From Gari tellinella (lineage: Eukaryota > Mollusca > Bivalvia > Cardiida > Psammobiidae): DNA of 64,000 nucleotides. The notes under the pieces are model-generated. The model saw only the letters and a list, made by a program, of their open reading frames with translations. It made no database searches and had not been told where the DNA came from. How positions within the stretch are numbered: the first letter of the stretch is position 1; every line of letters begins with the position of its first letter. Below, in pieces: positions 35,937 to 47,800 of the stretch. The position numbers were made by a program, and so were the translations under genes. The DNA lies in NCBI GenBank assembly GCA_922989275.2, contig OV277861.1, positions 49,763,623-49,827,622 of the forward strand. The letters are read 5' to 3'.

Positions 35937-36575
35937 CTGTAAGAATGTGCATAGGTGGCTGTAGGTGGATTATATCTTTCCCATCCCACTTGAGACAGCC
36001 AAGTGTCGAATAGTTTATAATTAAATATTTGTTTAAAAATATAAATCGCTGATATATTAACTTATATAATATTTTAGCAAACTGTAATTATATCAACGGA
36101 TAAATAAAGCATGTGGGTGCAAAACATATATGTTAAAACCGTTCTCTATTTGGGCCCAACCAAACTAAATCCAAACTGGTTTTTGTTTTACTCATATTCA
36201 ACTTTTCTTCATTAAAAAGGGCATAAAACTAATTTTGATTTTTTTCCAAGCTGATATGTTTTAATCAGAGGACAATTCAGCATGACAAGTGTTAAATAAG
36301 TATTGTAACAAAATTTTTTTCTAGCGGTATAACCCATGTAACAAAGAAACTGTCACATTTTCGTTTAGTACTCGTAAATGTTTCATATACTTTTATTTGT
36401 AAAATTTTGAATTTCGTACTAATTTTGACATTAATATGTTTATCGGAACAATAAAGAACTTGATCGGAAGCTGCGTGACGCTGCTCCAAAGTGATCGTAT
36501 ATTTTAGCGTTGTCATATTTAAGACGTGTCAGGGAACGGGTAACAAGACTACGCCGTATTTCATAAATGATGTTT

Positions 36576-36772
36576 TACAGTCGAAACTCGATAGTTCGAA
36601 CTCGGAATAGTTCGAACGAATCCATAAATCGAAGTTAAAACGTGGCTAAGCCACGTTTAAACTTAAAAAACATGCATGTTCGACTTAAACGAGTTTGCGT
36701 TACCGAAATTAAACTTATTTATTACTGGTAAATTCGATTTAAGCGAGTTCGAGTAATTGAGTTTTTACTGTA
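36576..36772. mobile_element. MITE-F copy
   Basis: Ends TACAGTCGAAACTCGATAGT and GAGTTTTTACTGTA, with the AAAACGTGGCTAAGCCACGT core. Confidence 0.85.
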
Positions 36773-37575
36773 CTGGTGTTGTTCCGTTGCCTGTCACTGT
36801 GTATCATCAAAAGGAAATTGAATAATTTACCATTCCTACTTTCCCACATATCTATTATACATTTCACGCATGCTGTCCGAAGTTTATTTTGACTATCTTT
36901 CGAAAACAATACGTCAAGTTTCAGAGGAAATCTCATATTCATACGCCGTAACAAAAACGGCCATTTCATCTGTCAAGAATTTGATTGACTGGATATTCAA
37001 TGTCAAACAATTTGGCAGTGGATGAAATGAATTCTCAAGGGTAAAACGCAATATTGTGGAACATACGTAGATAAGTCATTAGCTTTTAAAATGCATTGGG
37101 AACATATGTTAGAGAAGGATATTTTTGACGTTAACGTCTATGCTGTGACGTTGTTTTGCAACGTTACGCGACCACACCTTAATTGTTTGTATTTATTTGT
37201 GGCTATGTTATAAATTCTAACATTCGAGTTCATGGCAAACATAGTTGCCTTTAGAAATCAAAACTGACATGATGTAAACCCATTCTGCTTTAAATATCAT
37301 TTTAAACATATCAGCGTGTCAAGCAAATTGGACACAGATGGAACAATAACATTGTTCATAGCGTGTGTTCAATATTAGCATACAAAAACCCATCATTGTT
37401 TGCTACAATTTATTTTTATTTTTTTATTTTTTTATAAATTGACTCAAAGGTCAAATTAAACTAAGTATTATGTTAAATATAAGTAAATCTGTTTTCAAAA
37501 CAACAGCGTTTTTGTACAACTAAAAAGGTTGTTTCCATGCTCTGGATGATTCATTCTAATTTGTTTTCCATTACG
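36773..37575. other. Anonymous AT-rich DNA
   Basis: No gene or repeat is recognised before the large inverted repeat. Confidence 0.6.
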
Positions 37576-37889
37576 AATTTGAATTACCTGTGTAATTTTC
37601 GGAAGTGTCTCACTTCCTTCGTCGGCACTGACTGTTCGACTAGTGCTGGTCACGTGAGCTGGTGTGGTCACCTGACTCGAGGAGAGGCGTGTAGACGGAG
37701 GGTAGCTCCAGGCCCTCGTCCCTTTTCAATGACGGTTTCCACTGTCTGAATTCAATGGCTTTTTTTACCTTTCTTTTCATTCTCCTCGAGTCAGGTGACC
37801 ACACTAGGTCACGTAACCAGCACTAGTCGAACAATCAGTACCGACGAAGGAAGTGAGACACTTCCGAAATTTACACAGGTAATTTCAAA
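37576..37889. repeat. Large inverted repeat with 110-bp arms
   Basis: Arms 37576-37685 and 37781-37889 are near-perfect inverted copies with roughly six mismatches, separated by about 95 bp. Arm landmarks are TTACCTGTGTAA, CACTTCCTTCGTCGG, CGACTAGTGCTGG and CACCTGACTCGAGGAGA. It is more GC-rich than its surroundings and has no other copy in the window. It is too long and too perfect for a typical MITE-A to -Q member here. Confidence 0.88.
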
Positions 37890-37984
37890 ATCCCTCTGAG
37901 TTATGGATAACAAAAAAGAAGCGTTTTTGTGTTTAGCAAAATAGAGCCTCTTATCATAAACGGTGCACCCTTAAAAGAGTACAG

Positions 37985-38130
37985 GCCCTGGGGTTATAAA
38001 GCGTTTGGCTTGAGTCTGAGATCGTTCTCAAGCAACTGATTGCTCAGATTTGAAATTTTGCTCAAATCTGATCGATCAAATCATTGAGAACGAATTCAGA
38101 CTCAACTCAAACGCTATATAATCTTAACCT
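37985..38130. repeat. MITE-J copy 4
   Basis: CTGGGGTTATAAAGCGTTTG to CTCAAACGCTATATAATCTT, with GAGTCTGAGATCGTTCTCAA inside. Confidence 0.8.
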
Positions 38131-38154
38131 GACACATAACGGTTAAGATCCAGA

Positions 38155-38290
38155 GTCCATGCTTATAAAGCGTTTGAATTGAGTGTGAACATTTGATTTG
38201 TCAGATTTGAGCCTAGGCACAAACCTGACCAATCAAATGCTTGAGAACGAAGTCAGACTCAACTCAAACGATTTATAAGCGCTAGGCCAG
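38155..38290. repeat. MITE-J copy 5, adjacent to copy 4
   Basis: GCTTATAAAGCGTTTGAATT to AACTCAAACGATTTATAAGC; centre GATTTGAGCCTAGGCACAAA. Confidence 0.8.
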
Positions 38291-38551
38291 GCGGCGACTA
38301 ACCCTCAAAACTAGATCACTGTTCCTTGGCACTCCTTATTGTTGACTGTCGTCGTAGGAGACGATTAATTGTCTAATAACAGCAACAAAGCAAGGCGACT
38401 GTCAGCAAGGTTCGAAAGGTGTTGATAGTGTCGGAGAGGCAGACAGGCTCCTGGCTTCAACAACATCTATCTAACCAATGTAATATTTATGTCTACACTT
38501 GACGTCGTCGCTGCTGTAAATTAGGTTGTTTCGAAAAATATTTATCAAAGA

Positions 38552-38744
38552 ACAGTCGAAACTCGATACTTCGAACTCGCTTAAATCGACTGTAGCAGTA
38601 TTTCATAAGTTTAATTTCAATAACTCTAGTTTAAGTCGAACATACCTGTATTTCAAAGTTAAAACGTGGCTAATCCACGTTTTAACTTTGAAATATAGGT
38701 ATGTTCGAACTAACGCGAGTTCGATTTATCGAGTTTTGACTGTA
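38552..38744. mobile_element. MITE-F copy
   Basis: Ends ACAGTCGAAACTCGATACTT and GAGTTTTGACTGTA, with core AACGTGGCTAATCCACGTT. Confidence 0.85.
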
Positions 38745-39052
38745 ATACCGTGTTTTATCATCACCTCAGATGGTAAAAACAGATTGGTAGAGTCTGGAAG
38801 CTTAGATGGTATCCATTGAATCATTTTACTTGGTCGAGTCTCAATAGCTTTGGTATATCAATAACCCATTTTAAGACATACCTTCTTTACGCTATTCGTT
38901 GTCGTGCATACTTTAGAAATGGGGTACAGCAAAGACGATCTATACCGAACACACAAGAAAACACGATTTTGTCCTATTAACTATTTAAAAGCAAAATTAA
39001 AGTAAAGCAGAAATTCCACGTAGCTGCGGTTGTACAATCGAAAAGTTCCATA

Positions 39053-40296
39053 ACCCTGTACTCCATAAACGATTTCTAGTTTAGGAGACAGGTAACCAGC
39101 GAAAGAAAAGCAGAATGCGCATTAATGCTCATTCTGCTTTACTTTCAGCATGCTTTAAGCTGCTTTCTGCTAGAATATAGAAACTATTTCTTACTACTTG
39201 TATATGTCGTAGGCCATATTGGAATCTAGGCAGATTCGGAATATACATAGGCAGATTCCGGATCTGCCTAGGCCATATTGGAATTCTGATATGGCCTAGC
39301 CATATTGGAATTCTATTATGGCCTAGGCAGATTCTGGATCTGCCTAGGCCATATTAGAATTCCAATATGGCCTAGGCAGATCCGGAATCTGCCTAGGCCA
39401 TATTAGAATGTAGATTTTAAGTAGTTACGTAGGTATTTGTTTAACAATTTGTTTGGTTGTTTAGGTAATAACTGGGAAATTTTGACAATCCTTGGTTATT
39501 GAAGCTATTGAAATAACAGGTATTTTCAAATAATTCTACCATTAGAATCTAGTTGTTTAAGTAATTGCATAGGCATTTTCAACAATCCTAGCATTATCAT
39601 TTATAAGACTTTTTCTTTGTAGTTTTCTGTCTTTTTAAAATTTAGTTTACTTTGAAAATTTAGTTTGACATAAGTAGGTGTGGAATACAGTAAATTGTAA
39701 AGTAAATGGTTAGTTGGTATAAAACCCCTTCTTTAATTTCTTCTCAAAACCAAACCAGGCGCTTAGATGATTAACCTTTATCTGGTTAAGCTGGACAATA
39801 CAATTGTTAAAGTGAATGGTTAGTTGTTATAAAGACACTACTTTTGTCTCCTTCCAAAACAAAACTGATTGCTTAAAGCATACAATTTTTAAAAGCATCC
39901 ATACACTGTGCTTTTATAATATTCACATATTATTATGGCCAACCATAGTACTACATGCATGTAGAGAAAATAGTCAAATGTTTTTTATGAATGTTACTGT
40001 TTTTAATACCTATATGTAGTTCCTTTGAATTTGGTATTGACTATATTGTTACTTAAACAACTAGATTCTAATATGGCCTAGGCAGATTCTGGATCTGCCT
40101 AGCCATATTAGAATCTTAATATGATTCTAATATGGCCTAGGCAGATCCAGAATCTGTCTAGGCAGATTCCGGAGCTGCCTAGATTCCGATATGGCCTACG
40201 ACATATACATATTCATGACTGTATGAATTTAAACTATTTTCTTCAGGGTATGAATAAATTAAAGGCGTAATTATGCGGATCTATGGAGTAAAGTGT
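39053..40296. repeat. MITE-A copy split by fold-back element
   Basis: The left part has the CAGAATGCGCATTAATGC palindrome. The right part resumes with CATATTCATGACTGTATG and ends at ATGGAGTAAAGTG. Confidence 0.8.
39201..40207. mobile_element. 1-kb fold-back element built of CTAGGCAGAT palindromes
   Basis: The ends are TATATGTCGTAGGCCATAT and its inverse ATATGGCCTACGACATATA. Each terminal region (39201-39420, 40063-40207) is a cluster of short palindromes: GCAGATTC-GGATCTGC joined by CTAGGCCATATT. About 640 bp of anonymous AT-rich DNA lies between. It is inserted in a MITE-A copy (39053-39200 and 40208-40296). Confidence 0.8.
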
Positions 40297-40535
40297 TACT
40301 GTAGAGCTATGTTTAGGATATAATACTGTCTCCGGTCCTTACAATGGTATCTACTACCGCTACAGCACGTACATTGATCATAGACACCTTTTTTAGAAGA
40401 GTAAGTGATCTGGATCAGTACATTTTACTAGTAGAATCATACTGTCTCACATACATTTTGCTATCCTATATCCGATCACCAGCCGGAGAATGATTCTACC
40501 AAGGGTAGTCATACGAGTGCATGGGATTTTAGTCT

Positions 40536-40774
40536 GGGTCCGTTTTATGAAACGTCATACGACAAAAACCGTCGTAAGTCATAACTTTAAATTACAGCTA
40601 ACTTCTTATTTCTTTTAATCCTATCTTGTGATATCTATTTGGAATCGTCTTTTCAAGACGATTCCAAAGAGATGTCACAAGACAGGATAAGATGGAGAAA
40701 TAAATAGTTTTTGATAATTTTAGAATCTGACTTACGACCATTTTTGTCGTACGACGTTTCATAAAACGGGCCCC
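40536..40774. mobile_element. MITE-E copy 5
   Basis: Ends GGGTCCGTTTTATGAAACGT and TTTCATAAAACGGGCCCC; central GGAATCGTCTTTTCAAGACG. Confidence 0.85.
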
Positions 40775-40949
40775 AGGCGTATAGTGATGTAGATCTATTC
40801 AGTAGATTTAGAGTTATTGTATTGTTAGAATAAATCCATTTAGACCGATTGCGTTCCTTATAAATTAATAAACAGTTTTAGCTATTTTCATGAGTTTTAT
40901 CCATATTTTATTAACACCGGCTAAAAAGATGAGCAATTCTTATTTCTAT

Positions 40950-41175
40950 TTAACCCTTTCATCGCCTTAGAAAACTAAAGTCGACTTTGCAAATCGTTTA
41001 GATCCAGATCAGAGAGTGCGTACGCGGCGTCTAATCAGTATCCAAACTTTTCAAACTCAAAACTTCAAATTTGTGAATTGGGCATTATTTTGGAACCGAC
41101 ACATTCTAACAGAAGATATTTTGTCGGTGAAAGCTTTTAAAGAGACGATTAAATTTGCGGTAAAAGGCTAAATTC
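40950..41175. mobile_element. MITE-C copy
   Basis: TTAACCCTTTCATCGCCTTA, then core GTTTAGATCCAGATCAGAGA and GTACGCGGCGTCTAATCAG. Confidence 0.75.
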
Positions 41176-41220
41176 TTTTTAGCTTGTTGAGCTATAAGGA
41201 TCGCTGGATGTCCGGCGTTA

Positions 41221-41335
41221 CATCTGCAAACAGTATAGACTCTGATCAGACACCGTTTTATGTGGCTTCTGATCAGTATCTACACGGTTTGCCTATGTCC
41301 CATTTATGGGATCGTGGAGCAAAATAGGGTTAATG
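41221..41335. repeat. MITE-B half copy
   Basis: The core CTGCAAACAGTATAGACTCT to GGGATCGTGGAGCAAAATAG and GGTTAA; the other arm is absent. Confidence 0.75.
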
Positions 41336-41440
41336 TAAAATAGAAGTAAAACAAAGCTAAAAACAAAGTTTTGTTTTTCTTTCTTTCTCCCTAGTGTAAG
41401 ATGTTCCTTCTTTTCAGCGGTATTTACGTATTTGTTATCT

Positions 41441-41676
41441 TAACACATTCAACCCAATCGACGAGTGAAATCGTCATTAACAAACAGTGTACAGTGAATA
41501 GTACGCTTGTCCTATGCAAACAGTGTAGACTCCTTAAAAAATCCCTATGACCAGGGTCTATACTGTTTGTCATTTTAAAATATAATGTTAAAATCAACCC
41601 TAAAAAGTCAATAATTGACTAGGCTTATTTTTTAATTGGAATTGTCCTTTAAAAGTTACAGGGGTGAATGAGTTAA
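41441..41676. mobile_element. MITE-N copy just upstream of a channel exon
   Basis: TTAACACATTCAACCCAATC to AGGGGTGAATGAGTTAA; core GCAAACAGTGTAGACTCCTT. It ends about 55 bp before the exon at 41731. Confidence 0.82.
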
Positions 41677-41730
41677 TAAGATTTCACTGTTTGTGTTCAG
41701 TATGATAAATACAGCGTAATTGTTTTGCAG

Positions 41731-41840
41731 TTCATTCATCACGGGCGAAACTATATTAGATGAAAATAAGGAAAACATGACACTAAAACTAGACAGGCTA
41801 TTGCATGGATACGATCGAAGACTGAGACCAGGATTTGGAG
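41731..41840 (+). CDS. GABA-A-like receptor exon with LLHGYDRRLRPGFG
   Basis: The acceptor is TGTTTTGCAG and the donor is G|GTATGA. One leading base completes a codon from an unseen upstream exon. SFITGETILDENKENMTLKL is followed by DRLLHGYDRRLRPGFG, the first beta-strand entry of the family. NMT is a possible N-glycosylation site. Confidence 0.88.
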
Positions 41841-44800
41841 GTATGAAACAATGACTATTATTATTACACCTAGTACTAACGACACAGCTACATACTAAGT
41901 TTGTACCGTTTAATTATCGTAAATTTGAGCACAATCGACAAATATATATCTTGCTAATTTGAGCTCTTACTGGACACAATTTATCTTATCGTTTTCCAAA
42001 TATAATGTTTAGCAAAACTAAATGGTAGCAAAGTTAACGCTTGAGATGTGTATACAGAAGACCCTCTCTATTACGACCACTAAAAAGAAGGCTAATTGTT
42101 TGTATAAAATACAGGTGACAGCTTAAAGCAATGTGAAAGTAAAACAGAAAGATCCTGTAGGAGCTTTCTGTTTCACTTTCACATTGCTTTAAGCAGTCGC
42201 CTGTATTAAACGACTAATATTTGACACATTTTAGTGGTCGTAATAGAAAGGTTCTACTGTATTTAGCAAAATTTCTCTTTTACGACCACTGTTATGAGGG
42301 ATAATCGATTGCATAAAAGACAGGCGATAGCTTAAAGCACGATGAATATAAAACAGAATGTTCCTATTGGGGGGTAAGCAGCCTTCTATTCTAACAACTA
42401 GTAACTAACACAATTTAATCGTTATAGAGAGGTTTTAATGTACATGTACTAGGATCTGTCATGAGTCGATGTTTAAGACAAGCTGATCTTTTTCTTACAT
42501 TACCAACGATTTAAGCTATTGTTAAAGCAATATGCATTTTTTGGATCCCCGGTGACTTACACATGTTGGAGATAAGGATACTCGTCGTCGTTGTTCGCTA
42601 TAGAAAACAGGGATAGTTATGTGAGAAAAAAGAATTCGAAATTGAGAAATGTAGAACCATAATGCGGTCTTATAATGCCTTAACGTTTTGCATCAGTTGA
42701 TACTGTCGATATTTGTTAACAACAGCGTAGGAACTGATTACAATACATGTAGCACTGATAACTAAACGTGCAGACACTGACGAAAAACAGTGCAACTCTA
42801 ATGCTAAACAGTTCACGACTTACAATGAACCGCGCGCACAGAGGACAAGCAGTGTAAGTTCTAATGACAAATAGTGTTTGCTCTGATAATGAACAGTGTT
42901 GCACTGATGAAAAAGACAAATAGTGTAGCACCGAGGACAAATAATGTAACACTGGTGACGTACAGAGTTTCGACTGATGACAAACAAAATACTGTAGCAC
43001 ATATAACAAATGTGTAACACTGATGAGAAATGGTGTAGCACATTTGAGCTTAGTATCACACTGATGACAGAACAGAGTTAGTAGCACACGTACACTATTG
43101 ATTCCCGTATATACATGTACTGGTGACAAATAGCATACACTGATGAGTACTGTTACATTTCACTTTATACAGTTATGAATATGTACCATAAGTAATATTT
43201 TCTATATCCTAGCAAATGGTAGTTAAAAGTAGGATGAAAGTAAATCATAATGCGCCTTAAGGTGCGTTCTGCTTTACTTTCAACCTGCTTTAAGTGGTCA
43301 CCTATTTTCAATAATAGAAAAAGGCTATGAGGTAATTGGTTAAAATTGGAATTAAACTTCTTTTGAGTAGATGTAAGTGCCAAACTCTAGGTTATTGATA
43401 TGTTTTCAGAGAAGCCTTTGGTGATAAAGACTGACATCCTCGTCAGATCTATGGGCCCCGTGAGCGAGAGAAGTATGGTGAGATATTCCCCATTGTAATG
43501 ACAATTTCAATGTCTTCTATTTTTTCAGTCAGATTTAGCCGGGACATATTGTTCTTGCTCTGTCTGTCTGTCAGTTAACTTGGTTGTAACTTTTGAACTA
43601 TTTGTCCTAGAAACTCCATATATGGCATTTGCACTCAACTCAAGAAGCTCTTGAGCTATGTATATGTTTGGTCATGAGGGATAAAGGTCAAGCTTTTTCA
43701 GAGCCATGGTGACATCAGGGGGACATAGAGTTTAAAAAACTGGCGATACAATAGCTATTTGCAAACAGTTTGGATCCTGGTCAGAAGTCGATTAAAGTGG
43801 CGTCTGATCAGGACCCAAACTATTTGACACTCATTTCAATAAAATCAGACGACGAGTGTTTAAAATTGATGTCATTTGGTAGATTGTGGTGGAGTTAACT
43901 TAAAACCCATGTACTGCAACGTGTTGCTCTATTGATGTTTGCATTAGGATTCGATACTTAGTCCATGTCTAATTTAGACGGTTGACATTTCAATGATTTT
44001 GTTCTATGACTGTGTTCTATAATTGTTTCTTATGCTAGTGTGCTATGCGTGTGTTCTGTTCGCTGTATTCTTTAATTTTGTTCTAAACTTGTGTTCTATA
44101 CTCAGCAAAAAAAGTTGAGGAATTTTCAGAAAATACTTGCACAAAAGTACACTGAAACTAACCATTATCAGTTTTTTATTTATTTGTTTAGATACATTTC
44201 ATTGCTTGACAAAAATGTTTCCTTTAGTTTGATTTCACTTATATCCTTGCTGTAGCACTGTTTCAAGTAACCTAAGGGTCAAAGTCATTTTTCACATAAT
44301 TAGTGTTTTTTTGTTGTTGATTATATGATTCGGTACTTAAATTTGTCGTATGATTATGTTCTATAACTGCTGTTCTGTGATCATGTTCTACAATTGTGAA
44401 CTATGACACTGTGTATTACTCGTAGAAGTTTGATCTGCGAATCTGGGGCCCGTTTCATAAAACTTCGTACGACAAAACGATCGTAAGTCAAAACTTTAAA
44501 ATACATTTAAATTCTGGCTGCTCTATATAATCCTATCATGTGACATCTCTTGAGATATCACAAGACAGTACTAGATGGAGAAAACAAATAATAATTGAGA
44601 CTTTTATAATCTGACTTACGACAAGATTTGTCGTATGAAGTTTTCTGAAATGGGTCCATGATCTATAAGTGTGTTCTATGACTGCGTTTTATCATTTTGC
44701 TCCTATGATTGAATTATATGATGTTGTTCTATGATTATGCTCTATAACTAGTGCCCTACAATATAGGTTATATGATTGTTTTCTATGATTTTGTTCTATA

Positions 44801-47800
44801 ACTGTGGTCTGTGTTTTATAAGTGTGTTCTATGATTGTGTTCTATGAGTTCATGCTACTTTCTGAATTCCATCTTTCGCTGATTAACGGAACCATTCTGA
44901 ACTCAGCATTTCGGTTCTAGAAAGCTTTTAATCACAATTTGTACAATCATGCCAATATTTTCAGACAGAAAAATATATTTCACCAGCTAATGAATGGTTC
45001 GGGATATTAATATCAATGTTTATGACAAACCATTCACGGATGAGGCTGTTTTTATACATAAAAATCGCGGAAACCAGTTATAGGATCCTAGTTTCAAACA
45101 CAGATGAATAATTTCATTCAATAAGGATAACATTTGTCATTATCGTTCCGAGGGCATTTTGGCTAATACAGAGGAAACTCGATACTTCAAACTCGATTGA
45201 ATCGATCGAACCAGTATTTCATAAGTTGAATTACGGTACTTCGATCTCGCTAAAGCCTAACGCATCCATATTTAAAAGTTAAAACATGGATAAGCCGCGT
45301 TTTAACTTTGCAATTTGGGTATGTCGAACTAACGCGAGTTCGGACTATTGAGTTGCAAAATAGTTTTGATTTAAATCAGATGCAGAGAAACTCACCGTCT
45401 AATCTGAATAAAAAAAACAATAGCACTTTATTTGGTATTGCCAAAGTAGAAATACATAAATATATTTTGTGAGTAATTTTGCAGCCTACATTTTAAGCAG
45501 ACGATAATGTAGCATGGTAAGGGTTAACCCTTTAACTGCTTTTTCCCGAGTACATGTGTTCTTGCAAACATTTTGGATTCTGATCAGACGCCGCGTAACG
45601 CGGCGTCTCATCAGAATCCAAATTATTTGACACTCATTTCAATAGTTCTTATGTCAAAATACCTAAAATTTGAATTTGACTGACAAAAGCAGACGACAGT
45701 TGTTTAAAGTAGATGACGTCATGGCAGTGAAGGGGTTAATCCGTATTTGTACCGACAAAATCATGCACCACTGAGCTTACAGACATGAGAGGTTAGCTGT
45801 ATAACTGTATTACATGATAAGCTAAAGTAATTGTTTTTCGGTTCAATTTCCACAAGAGAGGCGTTCTGTAACTAACAAAGCCGTTTCACTGAGGAATAAA
45901 TGTGACATATGAGTGCTAAGCAGCTAAACCCTGATCAGGTATTGATTTGATGTAAATACATGTATGATCCATACTTTTGCTGTTCGTTTTCACGGTTTGC
46001 GATTGATAGATAAGGTAAACGTTTGCACTGTGTATACCCGTACACAGGATATTGGTACCAACGAGTCGAGAAAGTTATGGATTTGTTAGCAGATCGCTCT
46101 GCAGTGCAGGTATGTTTTCGTGATTTCCTGAATTATATGTCTAAGATCAATATGGAAAATAATACTGTATCAAAGTGTGATGATTCTGGAACATGCTGAT
46201 GTCATAACATTTCAGTTTTACCAAGAGAAACTCTCGTAAGACGTATAAACATGCTGCCTGGTACCGGTAAATAACAACGTTTGCTGACAAAATATCATTG
46301 TAATATTTTTTTTATAACTGCATAAGAGAATTATTCATGTTATACGAGTAATTTGTACTATCTTGATCAATATTTCTGAAGCTTTAACTATTGTATTTGC
46401 CGCATGTGCTTAAAAAACCCGAAATGAAATTTGGCTAGGTGTACGGCAAATTGATATGCTAGTGAACGGCATATTGCAAAAACCTTTCAATCAAGTGTAC
46501 GGCATCTTGCTTAAATCTACATCGAAATCGACGGCAGTTTGGTTTGTACAAGTATACATTCTGTACATTGTCATTTGTTTTTTACAGATTATGGACCTGT
46601 ACAAATGTACCTACTGTAAGAAACAACTACCAGCGTTCCGGGAGGTAATATCACACTTGATAGAGAGGCATGGATGTCAGGAGTTAAAATACCTTCGCCA
46701 GCGTGGTTGTTCCGCAAAAGTGTGCAACTTTAAAATTATACCTGAACAATGTAGAAAGGAGGGGAGAGTTATAACTATAATAGACGAAACTGAAAAAATC
46801 CATCTATCGAAGTTTAGATTTCGAAATCTGTGTTTAGGTTTCGAAAAATGCCCTTAACTTCTATGTCCCTTGATATATTGCTTTTATACTGGGTATGCAT
46901 GTGTATATGGACAAACCCTGTCCATGGACACACATCATTTTCCTCAGTGACCTTGACCTTGAAGTAAGGACCCGCGTTTAGGTTTCGAAACCTGTGTTTA
47001 GTTTCCAAATGGCCAATAACTCCTATGTCCATTGAGATATTCCTTTCATATTCAGAGTGCATGTGTATATGAACATGGCATTTCCTTGTATGCAAAACAA
47101 TTTGATCTCTGTGACCTTGACCGTGAACTTAAATGCTTGGGAATGATTTCAGACATATTTCAAAAGCTTTATAACCTTGAAGCCAGGCATAACAAAATAT
47201 CAAATAACTCATTTTCATATAAGTATATAGGCATTAAGTTTCTCAAAATGCCTTTAAACTCCTACGCCCATTGAGATATTCCGTGTGCATGTGTATATAG
47301 ACAAGACCTTTCTTGCATGCAAAAAGTTTGACCCCAGTGACCTTGACTTTCAACTAAGGATCCAGCTTAAGGTTTCGAAATCTGCGTTTAGGTTTCTCCA
47401 AATGCCTATAACTTATATATCCATTGAGATATTCCTTTAATATTTGGCATGCATGTGTAGTGACACTACATTTCAATGCATGCAAAAAAAAAGCCCAGTG
47501 ACATTGACCTTTAACTTAGGTCCCGGGTTTAGGTTTCGAAATCTACGTTTAGGTTTCAAAAAAGGCTTATACATGTAATTCCTATGTCCCTTGAGGTGTT
47601 ACTTTTATATTTGGTGTGTATGTGTACATGTGTACATGGACAAGACCATTCCATGCATGAAAAGTGGTTGACCTCGGTGGCCTTGAGTGTGCCAATGGCG
47701 AGCTTTGTTGTCTCTCTGACAACTCTTGTTCATTCTTCCCCCGTGTGTTGAAAATTATTTCATTTTATACAGTAATGAAGATGTAACATACGACATGTTT

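Noticed and set aside
42716..43129. 137-codon minus-strand open frame plus overlapping frames
   Set aside because: It is the minisatellite at 42720-43160 read in several frames; the periodic Cys/Ser-rich protein is an artefact.
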